Assembly: GCF_009789075.1 (NCBI RefSeq)
Contig: NZ_WNXQ01000009.1
Coordinates: 1-64,000, forward strand
Reading direction: 5' to 3'
DNA: 64,000 nucleotides
Origin: Pseudooceanicola pacificus
GTDB taxonomy: Bacteria; Pseudomonadota; Alphaproteobacteria; Rhodobacterales; Rhodobacteraceae
The translations under genes were made by a program, and so were the position numbers. The notes below the pieces were generated by a model. It was not told the DNA's origin, did no database searches, and worked only from the letters and a program-made list of their open reading frames with translations. Shown here in pieces: positions 8,370-16,717 of this stretch (the first letter of the stretch is position 1; the number at the start of each line of letters is the position of its first letter).

Positions 8370-9355
8370 TGCCTGAACAACTGCTTTTCGCGATGGAGGT
8401 CACGCTGAACGGCCTGATGGCGGGCGTGCTCTACGCGCTGGTCGCCCTCGGCTTCGTGCTGATCTTCAAGGCATCGGGCATCTTCAACTATGCCCAGGGG
8501 GTCATGGCCCTGTTCGCCGCGCTGACCCTGGTGGGGATCATGGAGGGGCAGGTGCCCTTCGGACATCTGATCAACGCCATCTTCGGCACCGAGATCCACC
8601 ATTTCGGCTGGCATGTGCCCGGCCTGATCGCCATCGTCATCACCATGATGATCATGGTCGCGCTGGCCTGGGCGGTGAACCAGTTCGTCATGCGCCACCT
8701 GGTGAACCAGGAGCCGATCATCCTGTTCATGGCCACCATCGGCCTGGCCTATTTCCTGGAAGGCTTCGGCGACCTGATGTGGGGGTCGGACATCAAGAAC
8801 CTGGACGTGGGCCTGCCGCAGGGCCTGAACAGCTGGATCGACGAGACCACGTTCAACGCGCTTGGCTACGGCTTCTTCATCGACAACCTCGACATCGTCG
8901 CCTCGGTCGTCGCGGCGCTGCTGGTGGTCGCGCTGGTGGTCTTTGCCCAGTACACCAAGCAGGGCCGCGCGATGCGCGCCGTGGCCGACGATCACCAGGC
9001 GGCGCTGTCGGTCGGGATCTCGCTGAACTTCATCTGGGTCATGGTCTGGTCGGTCGCGGGCTTCGTCGCGCTGGTCGCGGGGATCATGTGGGGCTCGAAA
9101 TCCGGGGTGCAGTTCTCGCTCTCGCTGATCGCGCTCAAGGCGCTGCCGGTGCTGATGCTGGGCGGCTTCACCTCGATCCCGGGCGCCATCGTCGGCGGGC
9201 TGATCGTGGGCGTGGGCGAGAAGCTGTTCGAATTCGCCATCGGCCCGATGATCGGCGGCGCGACCGAAAACTGGTTCGCCTATGTGCTGGCGCTGGTCTT
9301 CCTGGTCTTCCGGCCGCAGGGCCTGTTCGGGGACAAGATCATTGAGCGCGTATGA
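8369..9355 (+). CDS. Liv-type ABC permease (LivH-like)
   Basis: A 328-residue inner-membrane permease of the HAAT family with about eight hydrophobic segments. It begins MPEQLLFAMEVTLNGLMAGV and has the typical GFVLIFKASGIFNYAQG region of LivH (~27-43) and the coupling-helix zone TKQGRAMRAVADD (~198-210). It forms the membrane channel with the LivM-like protein. The ATG at 8369 is fixed by overlap with the preceding stop; the longer frame upstream is only the neighbour read in another frame. A long loop at ~60-80 separates the second and third segments. Confidence 0.87.
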   Translation: MPEQLLFAMEVTLNGLMAGVLYALVALGFVLIFKASGIFNYAQGVMALFAALTLVGIMEGQVPFGHLINAIFGTEIHHFGWHVPGLIAIVITMMIMVALAWAVNQFVMRHLVNQEPIILFMATIGLAYFLEGFGDLMWGSDIKNLDVGLPQGLNSWIDETTFNALGYGFFIDNLDIVASVVAALLVVALVVFAQYTKQGRAMRAVADDHQAALSVGISLNFIWVMVWSVAGFVALVAGIMWGSKSGVQFSLSLIALKALPVLMLGGFTSIPGAIVGGLIVGVGEKLFEFAIGPMIGGATENWFAYVLALVFLVFRPQGLFGDKIIERV

Positions 9356-9422
9356 CCCTGCCATGCCTCGCGACCGGGGGCAGGCGATGACCGGATGTCA
9401 GACCCTCGGGAGGGTGTGAGGA

Positions 9423-9677
9423 TTGCTGCTGCACAAGGCCATACTGCTGATCCTGCGGATCGTGCTGGGGATGTCGATCATCGCCACCTTCGCCAGCATC
9501 GCCGGGTTGGGCATCGCGCGGCAGGCGGTCGAGGGCGGCGCCGATCTGGGCGAGGAGGCCCGCACCACCGGCGGCCAGCTGGCGGCATGGCTGCGGATCG
9601 GCGGACCCGCGGTTGCAATGGTCGCGCTGAGCGCGACGACCGAGCGCTGGCTCTGCCGCCGCTGGGGCATGGCCTGA
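9423..9677 (+). CDS. Small membrane protein in ABC operon
   Basis: An 84-residue hydrophobic protein, not recognised. One segment lies at the N-terminus (LLHKAILLILRIVLGMSIIATFASIAGLGIA, shown by positions 2-32) and a second near 58-70, joined by an acidic loop (QAVEGGADLGEEA). The proposed start is the TTG at 9423, preceded by GTGAGGA; no ATG fits well, so the start is uncertain. It lies between the two permease genes, an unusual place for extra genes in a Liv operon. Confidence 0.55.
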   Translation: MLLHKAILLILRIVLGMSIIATFASIAGLGIARQAVEGGADLGEEARTTGGQLAAWLRIGGPAVAMVALSATTERWLCRRWGMA

Positions 9678-9693
9678 GAGGGAGGACGGACGG

Positions 9694-9945
9694 ATGCACA
9701 AGGCGATTGCGGTGGTGAACGTGGTGGCATGGTCCGGGTTCTGGGCCTTCGGCTATCTCGCGCTGTCGGCGCATGTCGAGGACGCGGGCCAGATGGTGAC
9801 GGCGACTCTGCTGGCGGCGCTTGGGGGCGCGATCGGGCTCTGGGCCCATCTCCGGCTGGTGCGGCCATCGGAACAGACAGGGTATGCGGTGGCGCCGATA
9901 CGGGGCCTGCCGACATTCGAGGACAACAAGGGAGAGGGCGTCTGA
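9694..9945 (+). CDS. Small two-helix membrane protein in ABC operon
   Basis: An 83-residue protein, not recognised. Two hydrophobic stretches (about 4-25 and 36-52) are followed by a polar C-terminal tail ending LPTFEDNKGEGV. GAGGGAGGA lies a few bases before the ATG, and its stop overlaps the LivM-like start (TGATG), so it is coupled to that permease. Together with the preceding 84-residue protein it may be an accessory membrane pair of this importer; this is inferred from position only. Confidence 0.65.
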   Translation: MHKAIAVVNVVAWSGFWAFGYLALSAHVEDAGQMVTATLLAALGGAIGLWAHLRLVRPSEQTGYAVAPIRGLPTFEDNKGEGV

Positions 9946-11021
9946 TGCTTTACCGTGAGGCGGGGGACTTCAAGACCTCCTATAAGGACGACAGCCAGAC
10001 ATTCCCGATCCAGATGGACCGGTGGGGATATTACGCGATCCTCGCGATCGCCTTCATCGCGGTGCCGCTGGTCATCAACGATTACTGGGCCAGCGCCGTG
10101 CTGCTGCCCTTCCTCATCTATGCCATCGCCGCGCTTGGCCTGAACGTGCTGACCGGGTTCTGCGGGCAGGTCTCGCTGGGGACCGGGGGCTTCATGGCTG
10201 TGGGGGCCTATGCCTGCTACAAGCTGATGACCACGTTCCCCGAGGTGTCGATCCTGGTCCATGTGGTGCTGGCCGGCGGGATCACGGCGCTGGTCGGCGT
10301 GCTCTTCGGCCTGCCGTCGCTGCGCATCAAGGGCTTTTACCTGGCGGTGGCGACACTGGCGGCGCAGTTCTTCCTGGTCTGGCTGTTCAACAAGGTGGGC
10401 TGGTTCTACAACTACTCGGCCTCGGGCCAGATCAGCGCGCCGGAACGCACCGTGATCGGCCTGGCCGTGACCGGGCCGGTGGCCACGCCCGCGGTGAAAT
10501 ACCTCGTCTGTCTCAGCTTCCTCGTCGCCTCGGCCTGGATCGTGCGCAACCTGACGCGCGGCTCGGTGGGGCGGAAGTGGATGGCGATCCGCGACATGGA
10601 TATCGCGGCCGAGATCATCGGGGTGAACCCGCTGGCCTCCAAGCTCACCGCCTTTGCCGTCAGCTCGTTCTTCGTGGGCATTTCCGGGGCGCTGTTCTTC
10701 AGCGTCTATCTCGGCGCGGTCGAGGTGGGCGAGGTCTTCGGCATCCAGAAATCGTTCCTGGTGCTCTTCATGATCATCATCGGGGGGCTCGGCTCGATCT
10801 TCGGGTCCTTCGCGGGGGCGGCCTTTATCGTGCTGCTGCCGGTGTTCCTGAAGAACGTGCTGGTCGGCGGCCTGGGCTGGGCGACCGACCTGGCGGCGCA
10901 TCTGGAAATCATGATCCTGGGAGGTCTCATCGTGACCTTCCTGATCCTCGAACCGCACGGGCTGGCACAGCTCTGGCGGGTCTCGAAAGAGAAACTGAGG
11001 CTCTGGCCCTTCCCGCACTGA
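9945..11021 (+). CDS. Liv-type ABC permease (LivM-like)
   Basis: A 358-residue HAAT permease. After a polar leader of about 25 residues it shows LPFLIYAIAALGLNVLTGFCGQVSLG (positions ~49-74), the LivM hallmark with the N-x-L-x-G-x-x-G-Q-x-S-x-G pattern, and a cytoplasmic coupling region GRKWMAIRDMDIAAEIIGVN (~208-227). It pairs with the LivH-like protein to form the pore. The start overlaps the preceding stop by one base. About 90 bases separate it from the binding-protein gene, whose own ribosome-binding site is strong. Confidence 0.87.
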   Translation: MLYREAGDFKTSYKDDSQTFPIQMDRWGYYAILAIAFIAVPLVINDYWASAVLLPFLIYAIAALGLNVLTGFCGQVSLGTGGFMAVGAYACYKLMTTFPEVSILVHVVLAGGITALVGVLFGLPSLRIKGFYLAVATLAAQFFLVWLFNKVGWFYNYSASGQISAPERTVIGLAVTGPVATPAVKYLVCLSFLVASAWIVRNLTRGSVGRKWMAIRDMDIAAEIIGVNPLASKLTAFAVSSFFVGISGALFFSVYLGAVEVGEVFGIQKSFLVLFMIIIGGLGSIFGSFAGAAFIVLLPVFLKNVLVGGLGWATDLAAHLEIMILGGLIVTFLILEPHGLAQLWRVSKEKLRLWPFPH

Positions 11022-11110
11022 GCGGGGAGGCCGACACCAGACCGCGGGCAAGAGGAGAACCCGCGGCCGGGCAAGTAACCGTAAGAGAACCCAATGGGAG
11101 GAAGTCACTT

Positions 11111-12385
11111 ATGAAACTGAAACTGCTTGCGGCCGTCGCCGCGACCATGATGGCGGTCAGCCCGGCGATGGCGGAACTCGTCATTCCCGCGCTGAACTAC
11201 CGGACCGGACCCTACGCCCCCTCGGGCATTCCCTATGCCGACGGCTTTTCCGACTACATGACGCTGGTCAACGAAAACGGCGGCATCGACGGCGAAATGG
11301 TGAAAGTGCTGGAATGCGAAACCGGCTACAACACCGAGAAGGGCGTGGAATGCTACGAGCAGACCAAGGGCCAGGGCGCGCTGATCTACATCCCGCAATC
11401 CACCGGGATCACCTATCAGCTGATCCCCAAGGCCTCGGCTGACGAGATCCCGATCTGGTCGGTGGCCTACGGGCGCACCTCGGCCGTGAACGGCAAGGTG
11501 TTCAAATGGGTCTTCAACCTGCCCGCCACTTACTGGGATGCCGCCTCGATCATGGTGAAATACGCCATGGAGCAGGAGGGCGGTTCGCTCGAAGGCAAGA
11601 AGATCGCGCTCGTCTACCACAACTCCGCCTATGGCAAGGAGCCGATCCGCACGCTGGAGAAGCTGTCCGAGAAGCACGGCTTTGAACTGTCGCTGCTGCC
11701 GGTCGACCATCCGGGCCAGGAGCAGAAATCGCAGTGGCTGCAAATCCGCCGCGAGCGTCCCGACTATGTCTTCATGTGGGGCTGGGGCGTGATGAACTCG
11801 GTCGCCGTTCAGGAGGCCTCCAACATCCGCTTCCCGATGGATCACTTCATCGGCGTGTGGTGGTCGGGCTCCGAAGGTGACGTGGTGCCCGTGGGCGCAG
11901 GCGCCGACGGCTACAAGTCGATCACCTGGCATGGCGCGGGCACCGATTTCCCGGCTCTGCAGGAGATCAAGACCAAGGTCATCGACGCGGGCAAGAACGC
12001 CGGCGACGGGTCCAAATGGGGCGAAGTGGGCTACAACCGGGGCGTCTATGCCGCCGCCGTTGTCGCCGAGGCCCTGCGCCACGCCAAGACCATGGGCGAC
12101 GTGACGCCGTCGAGCATGCGTGACGCGATGGAGACCCTGGGCATGACCGACGAGCGCTGGACCGAGCTGGGCTTCCCCGGCTTCACCGCGGCGTTCCAGG
12201 TGACCTGTGCGCGGCACTCCTCGCCCCGCCTGGGCGCAATCCAGCAGTGGAACGCGACCGACAAGACCTGGACCATGGTCAGCGACTTCATGGAGCCGGA
12301 CTTCGAAGTGGTCGACCCGCTGATCGAGGAAGACTCGATGGCCTATGCCGCCGAGAACAACATCACCCCGCGCGAGTGCAACTGA
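11111..12385 (+). CDS. Periplasmic ligand-binding protein of the Liv-type importer
   Basis: A 424-residue type I periplasmic binding protein. A Sec signal occupies about residues 1-21, ending SPAMA. The mature protein starts ELVIPALNYRTGPYA and contains EGKKIALVYHNSAYGKEP (~160-177), the region where these receptors switch lobes. It delivers ligand to the LivHM pore. GGGAGGA precedes the ATG at about 8 bases. The family covers amino acids, amides, urea and aromatic or fatty acids; with CoA ligases on both sides an aromatic or aliphatic acid is a reasonable guess, not shown. Confidence 0.85.
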   Translation: MKLKLLAAVAATMMAVSPAMAELVIPALNYRTGPYAPSGIPYADGFSDYMTLVNENGGIDGEMVKVLECETGYNTEKGVECYEQTKGQGALIYIPQSTGITYQLIPKASADEIPIWSVAYGRTSAVNGKVFKWVFNLPATYWDAASIMVKYAMEQEGGSLEGKKIALVYHNSAYGKEPIRTLEKLSEKHGFELSLLPVDHPGQEQKSQWLQIRRERPDYVFMWGWGVMNSVAVQEASNIRFPMDHFIGVWWSGSEGDVVPVGAGADGYKSITWHGAGTDFPALQEIKTKVIDAGKNAGDGSKWGEVGYNRGVYAAAVVAEALRHAKTMGDVTPSSMRDAMETLGMTDERWTELGFPGFTAAFQVTCARHSSPRLGAIQQWNATDKTWTMVSDFMEPDFEVVDPLIEEDSMAYAAENNITPRECN

Positions 12386-12403
12386 TCTCCGCGACGTGAC
12401 ACC

Positions 12404-12425
12404 GCCGGGGCCTTCGGGCCCCGGC
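12404..12425 (+). terminator. Hairpin after the binding-protein gene (attenuator or mRNA stabiliser)
   Basis: A perfect 9-bp GC stem closed by a TTCG tetraloop, 18 bases after the binding-protein stop and about 45 before the LivF-like start. No T-run follows, so full termination is unlikely. Such hairpins after binding-protein genes commonly protect the upstream mRNA and keep the receptor in excess over the ATPase. Confidence 0.65.
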
Positions 12426-12469
12426 ACCCCCACCCGGGCCATGCGCCCGACAGGATACCCGAGGACGAG

Positions 12470-13327
12470 ATGAGCCAGGCAGAGACCATCACCCCGACCG
12501 CACCCGCAGAGGCCCCCGATACCGGCGAGGCGCTGCTGAAGGTGAGCAATATCGAGGTGATCTACAATTCCGTCATCCTCGTGCTCAAGGGCGTCTCGCT
12601 CGCCGTGCCCAAGGGCGGCATCACCGCCCTGCTGGGCGGCAACGGCGCGGGCAAGACGACCACGCTCAAGTCGATTTCCAACCTGCTGCGCTCGGAGCGC
12701 GGCGAGGTCACCAAGGGCCAGATCATGTATCGCGGCGAACAGATCTACGGGCTGAGCCCGTCGGAGCTGGTCAAGCGCGGCGTGGTGCAGGTGATGGAGG
12801 GGCGGCATTGCTTCGAACACCTGACGGTGGAAGAGAACCTGCTGACCGGATCCTACACGCGCGGGGCCTCGCGCGGGGAAATCGACGCCGACCTGAACAT
12901 GGTCTACGACTATTTCCCCCGCCTCAAGGAACGCCGCCGGTCGCAGGCCGGCTATACCTCGGGCGGGGAACAGCAGATGGTGGCCATTGGCCGCGCCCTG
13001 ATGGCCCGGCCCGAGATGATCCTGCTGGACGAACCTTCGATGGGCCTGGCCCCGCAGCTGGTCGAACAGATCTTCGAGATCGTGAAAAGCCTGAACGAGA
13101 ACGAGGGCCTGACCTTCCTGCTGGCCGAGCAGAACACCAACGTGGCGCTGCGGTATTCGCATTACGGCTACATCCTGGAATCCGGCCGCGTCGTGATGGA
13201 CGGACCCGCCAAGGACCTGCGCGAGAACCCGGACGTCAAGGAATTCTACCTCGGCATGTCGGACGAGGGGCGCAAGTCGTTCCGCGATGTCCGGTCCTAC
13301 CGGCGCCGCAAGCGCTGGCTGAGCTGA
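12470..13327 (+). CDS. Liv-type ABC transporter ATP-binding protein (LivF-like)
   Basis: A 285-residue ATPase. Walker A is GGNGAGKTT (~54-62), the signature is TSGGEQQM (usually LSGGE in the family), Walker B is MILLDEPSMG and the switch glutamine/histidine region is LLAEQN. It has a 22-residue N-terminal extension and a basic tail of about 25 residues (ending RRRKRWLS) beyond the usual LivF end, which might contact another operon product. The partner of the LivG-like protein in driving import. Confidence 0.87.
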   Translation: MSQAETITPTAPAEAPDTGEALLKVSNIEVIYNSVILVLKGVSLAVPKGGITALLGGNGAGKTTTLKSISNLLRSERGEVTKGQIMYRGEQIYGLSPSELVKRGVVQVMEGRHCFEHLTVEENLLTGSYTRGASRGEIDADLNMVYDYFPRLKERRRSQAGYTSGGEQQMVAIGRALMARPEMILLDEPSMGLAPQLVEQIFEIVKSLNENEGLTFLLAEQNTNVALRYSHYGYILESGRVVMDGPAKDLRENPDVKEFYLGMSDEGRKSFRDVRSYRRRKRWLS

Positions 13328-13447
13328 GGCCCCTGCCGGCGCGGCGCGAAGGGCGCCGCCCGGATCCTGCAACCCAGTGACCGCCGCCGGCGGCCTGTAC
13401 GACCTGCGCGCCTGAACCCGGGCCGCGCCCGATGTGGAGACGGAGCC

Positions 13448-14665
13448 ATGAGCACCTATTTCGACACGGCCGAAACCCGCAGCGCGGACGAACGCGCAAA
13501 CGCCATCGCGCGCGACCTGCCGATGCAGATCGCCGCCGCGCAAAGGCTGCCGGGTTACGCCTCGCTCGCCGATGTCGATGCCGCCTCCGTGACCTCGCCC
13601 GGCGCGCTGGCCGCGCTGCCGGTGCTGCGCAAGTCGGACCTGGTGGCAGGGCAGCAGGCCGCGGCCCCCTTTGGCGGGCTGACCACGCTGCCGGTGAGCG
13701 GCTTCGCCCATGTCTTTCAGTCCCCCGGACCGATCTACGAACCGGGCGGCACGGGGCATGACTGGTGGCGCATGGGCCGGTTCCTGCATGCCTGCGGCAT
13801 CGGCAAGGGCGATATCGTGCAGAACTGCTTCGGCTACCACCTGACGCCGGCGGGAATGATATTCGAGAATGGTGCGCGTGCCGTCGGTGCGGCCGTTCTG
13901 CCCGCGGGGACCGGGCAGACCGAGCTGCAGGCCAGGGCCGCGCATGACGTGGGAGTGACCGCCTATGCCGGCACGCCCGACTACCTGAAGGTGATCCTGG
14001 ACAAGGCCGAGGAGATGGGGCTGGGCCTGAGGATCACCCGCGCGGCGGTCGGCGGAGGCGCGCTCTTCCCGTCGCTCAGGCAGGAGTATGTCGATCGCGG
14101 CATCTCCTGCCTGCAGTGCTATGCCACGGCGGATCTGGGTAATGTCGCCTACGAAAGCCCGGCGATGGAGGGGATGATCGTCGACGAGGGCGTCATCGTC
14201 GAGATCGTGACCCCAGGCACCGGCCTGCCGGTGAAACCGGGCGAGGTGGGCGAGGTGGTCGTGACCTCGCTCAACCCCGATTACCCGCTGATCCGCTTTG
14301 CCACCGGCGATATGAGCGCGGTGATGGAAGGCACCAGCCCCTGCGGCCGCACCAACATGCGGATCAAGGGCTGGATGGGCCGGGCCGACCAGACGACCAA
14401 GATCAAGGGCATGTTCGTGCGCCCCGAACAGGTGGCCGCGCTGGTGGCCAAACATGCCGAGATCTCGAAGGCCCGCGTCATCGCGCAGCGCGAGGGCGAG
14501 ATGGATGTTATGATTGTGAAGATCGAATCCGCCGACGGATCCGGGGAACACTATCTGCCTTCGGTGGTTGACCTGCTGAAGATGAAGGGCCGGATCGAGA
14601 TCGTGCCGCCGGGCTCGCTGCCCAATGACGGCAAGGTGATCGAGGATCTGCGCAGTTACGACTAG
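13448..14665 (+). CDS. Phenylacetate-CoA ligase-like (PaaK family) protein with altered P-loop
   Basis: A 405-residue member of the adenylate-forming PaaK family. The C-terminal domain hinge is conserved (KGWMGRADQTTKIKG, ~313-327), as is a C-terminal lysine in PNDGKVIEDL. The nucleotide loop, normally SSGTTGKPT, reads QSPGPIYEPGGTG (~91-103), so either ATP binding differs or the protein has another role. It is the last gene of the importer operon, 120 bases after LivF-like, and is thought to act on the imported acid. A GTGGAGACGGAGCC leader precedes the ATG. Confidence 0.75.
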   Translation: MSTYFDTAETRSADERANAIARDLPMQIAAAQRLPGYASLADVDAASVTSPGALAALPVLRKSDLVAGQQAAAPFGGLTTLPVSGFAHVFQSPGPIYEPGGTGHDWWRMGRFLHACGIGKGDIVQNCFGYHLTPAGMIFENGARAVGAAVLPAGTGQTELQARAAHDVGVTAYAGTPDYLKVILDKAEEMGLGLRITRAAVGGGALFPSLRQEYVDRGISCLQCYATADLGNVAYESPAMEGMIVDEGVIVEIVTPGTGLPVKPGEVGEVVVTSLNPDYPLIRFATGDMSAVMEGTSPCGRTNMRIKGWMGRADQTTKIKGMFVRPEQVAALVAKHAEISKARVIAQREGEMDVMIVKIESADGSGEHYLPSVVDLLKMKGRIEIVPPGSLPNDGKVIEDLRSYD

Positions 14666-14703
14666 GCCCCGGGCGCGACTCCCGCCCCGGGCGGGAGGTT
14701 TGA

Positions 14704-16374
14704 ATGAAGCGATTTCAACTGACGGCCGGCATGGTGCTGGCGATGACGGCGGCTGCCCCCCTGGCGGCGGCCGATCTGGCGTTTGTCGTGGTCAATGGCG
14801 AGTACGGGGCCGAACCCGATATCCGCGTGCGCGGTCTGTCCGAAACCATTGAGGGCGCGCTGGAGGATGCGGGCTTCCGCGTATTCGCGGGCCGTGACGC
14901 AACCGGGCCGGGCATGCAGAAGCTCGCCGCCGAATTCGCCCAGGCGGTGGAAGAGGGGGGCGACAACCGCATTGTGGTGGTCCTCTCCGGGCATATGGCG
15001 CAGGGCGCGGGCGGCCCCTGGCTGCTGGGAACCGAGGCCGAGGCGCCCGATGCCTTTGGCGTGGGCGGCGTTGCCCTGCCGGTGGCCCCGCTGGCCCAGA
15101 TCGCCGCCACCGCGCCCGGCCAGGCCGTGGTGATGATCGCCGACACCCCCGGAAACGCCGAACTGGGCCGGGGCCTGCTGGCCGAGGTGCAAGCCATCAC
15201 GGCACCGCAGGGCGTGACGCTGGTGCAGGGCCCGGTCTCGGACCTGGCCGACCTGCTGAGCGATGCGGTGCTGGTGCCCGGCATGTCCTATTCCGGACTG
15301 TCCGGCGAGGCCGGGCGGGCTGTCCGTCTCGGCGGCTTCGTCTCGCCCGTCACCGGGCTGCTGCCCGGCGCCGATCAGGCGATGGCCCCGGCCCCGGCTC
15401 CCGCTCCTGCACCGGACCCGCAGGTCGATACGGGCGAGCTGGCCTATTGGAACGCCGCGCAGGACATGGGCACCGCCGATGCGCTGCAATCCTACCTCAA
15501 CCGCTATCCCGAGGGTCAGTTCGCCGGTGACGCGCGCCGGATGATCGAGGATCTGAAACAGGCCCCCCTCCGGCAGGCCCAGGCGGGGGAGGAGGCGCTG
15601 AGCCTCAGCCGCGATCAGCGGCGGACGGTGCAGCGCAACCTGTCGCTGGTGGGCTTCGATCCCAAGGGGATCGACGGCATCTTCGGCCCCGGCTCGCGCG
15701 CCGCCATCGGCCAGTGGCAGGGGGCGAACAATTTCGAGGCCACCACCTATCTGACCGGGCCGCAGGTCGACCGGCTGCAGGAACAGGCGGCCATCGAGAC
15801 GCAGAAGCTGGAAGAGCAGGCCCGCCAGCGCCGCGAGGCCGAAGAGGCCGCCGACCGCGCCTATTGGCAGGACGTGGGCCAGGGCCAGGACGAGGCCGCC
15901 CTGCGGGCCTATCTCAAGCGCTACCCGGAAGGGCAATTCGCCGATGTCGCCAACGAGCGGCTGGCCGCGATCGAGGCCGAGAAGCGCCAGCAGACCCAGG
16001 GCGCCGAGATGCAGGCCTGGGATCAGGCGCAGGCACAGGATCAGGTCGCCGCATATCAGCAGTTCCTGGAGGCCTATCCGCAATCGGGCTTTGCCGAGGC
16101 CGCCCAGGCCCGGATCCAGCAGCTGCAGCAGGAACAACAGAATGCCGCCGCGATGCAGGCCGCCGAACAGGAAGAGGCCCGGATCGCGGGCAACCAGGTG
16201 ACCCGCCTGCTGGCCGAGAAGCGGCTGCAGCAGCTGGGGTATGACATCGGGGCCGCCGACGGCGCGCTGGACGAGGCCGCGCGGCGCGGTATCCGCCGGT
16301 TCCAGCGCGAACAGGGGATACCGGAAACCGGCTTTATCACCCAGGACACGATGGTGCGGCTGCTGGCCTTCTGA
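14704..16374 (+). CDS. Exported pseudo-caspase with peptidoglycan-binding-like domains
   Basis: A 556-residue protein with a Sec signal (about 1-23). Residues ~24-215 look like a caspase (peptidase C14) fold: VVVNGEY at the first strand and LSGH with H97 at the histidine position. The catalytic cysteine strand, usually DAC, reads IADTP with T148, so it is probably inactive. A Pro/Ala linker follows (~228-240). Three repeats of about 35 residues with the core YLxRYPEGQFA lie near 250, 380 and 435. Peptidoglycan_binding_1-like segments lie near 305-360 and 490-555. A coiled coil of Gln/Glu/Ala spans ~360-385. Envelope role inferred. Confidence 0.7.
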   Translation: MKRFQLTAGMVLAMTAAAPLAAADLAFVVVNGEYGAEPDIRVRGLSETIEGALEDAGFRVFAGRDATGPGMQKLAAEFAQAVEEGGDNRIVVVLSGHMAQGAGGPWLLGTEAEAPDAFGVGGVALPVAPLAQIAATAPGQAVVMIADTPGNAELGRGLLAEVQAITAPQGVTLVQGPVSDLADLLSDAVLVPGMSYSGLSGEAGRAVRLGGFVSPVTGLLPGADQAMAPAPAPAPAPDPQVDTGELAYWNAAQDMGTADALQSYLNRYPEGQFAGDARRMIEDLKQAPLRQAQAGEEALSLSRDQRRTVQRNLSLVGFDPKGIDGIFGPGSRAAIGQWQGANNFEATTYLTGPQVDRLQEQAAIETQKLEEQARQRREAEEAADRAYWQDVGQGQDEAALRAYLKRYPEGQFADVANERLAAIEAEKRQQTQGAEMQAWDQAQAQDQVAAYQQFLEAYPQSGFAEAAQARIQQLQQEQQNAAAMQAAEQEEARIAGNQVTRLLAEKRLQQLGYDIGAADGALDEAARRGIRRFQREQGIPETGFITQDTMVRLLAF

Positions 16375-16382
16375 TCCGGCCC

Positions 16383-16418
16383 GGGCCCGGGGGTGGAGCG
16401 ATCCGTCCCGGGCCCTTT
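16383..16418 (+). terminator. Terminator after the pseudo-caspase gene
   Basis: GGGCCCGGG (16383-16391) pairs with CCCGGGCCC (16407-16415) across a 15-base loop and is followed by TTT. It begins nine bases after the stop codon. Confidence 0.6.
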
Positions 16419-16540
16419 ACCGGGACCTGGTCAAGCATGGGGCCGGGCGTGGGTCGATCCGGTCCTTTCCGGACACTGGCCGATCCGGCTCGGGCCACGG
16501 CTGGTGCCGCGCCGCCTGCCTGTGGGCTGGTCCGCCTCGG

Positions 16541-16623
16541 GCCGGGTGCGGGGCGGGGGCAAGGTACGGGGCGGACCGGGTCCGGCTCAGGCCGGGTGCG
16601 GAGCGGGGGCCGGGTACGGGGCG
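16541..16623. repeat. Two 33-bp direct repeats on a 50-bp period
   Basis: 16541-16573 and 16591-16623 match at 30 of 33 positions (starting GCCGGGTGCGG, ending GGTACGGGGCG). They fill the GC-rich part of the 343-base gap between the pseudo-caspase gene and L36. No coding potential recognised; origin could be slippage. Confidence 0.6.
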
Positions 16624-16656
16624 CGCCTGGATTTTGCACGCGCAGCCGGAAACGAG

Positions 16657-16680
16657 AAAGGCCGCCCTTGGGCGGCCTTG
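16657..16680 (-). terminator. Terminator of rpmJ
   Basis: Read leftwards, AAGGCCGCCC and GGGCGGCCTT form a near-perfect stem with a two-base AA centre, followed by TTCTCGTT. It lies about 40 bases beyond the L36 stop. Confidence 0.75.
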
Positions 16681-16717
16681 TCGTTGGACCCGCGCCGATG
16701 GGCGCGGTATCGCTGCC

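Noticed and set aside
11105-14551. Very long open frame on the minus strand (over 1100 codons) opposite the binding protein, livF and PaaK-like genes
   Set aside because: It is the antisense of three well-supported genes; its composition is a His/Arg/Gly/Gln-rich mixture typical of GC-rich antisense frames, and it has no recognisable domain.
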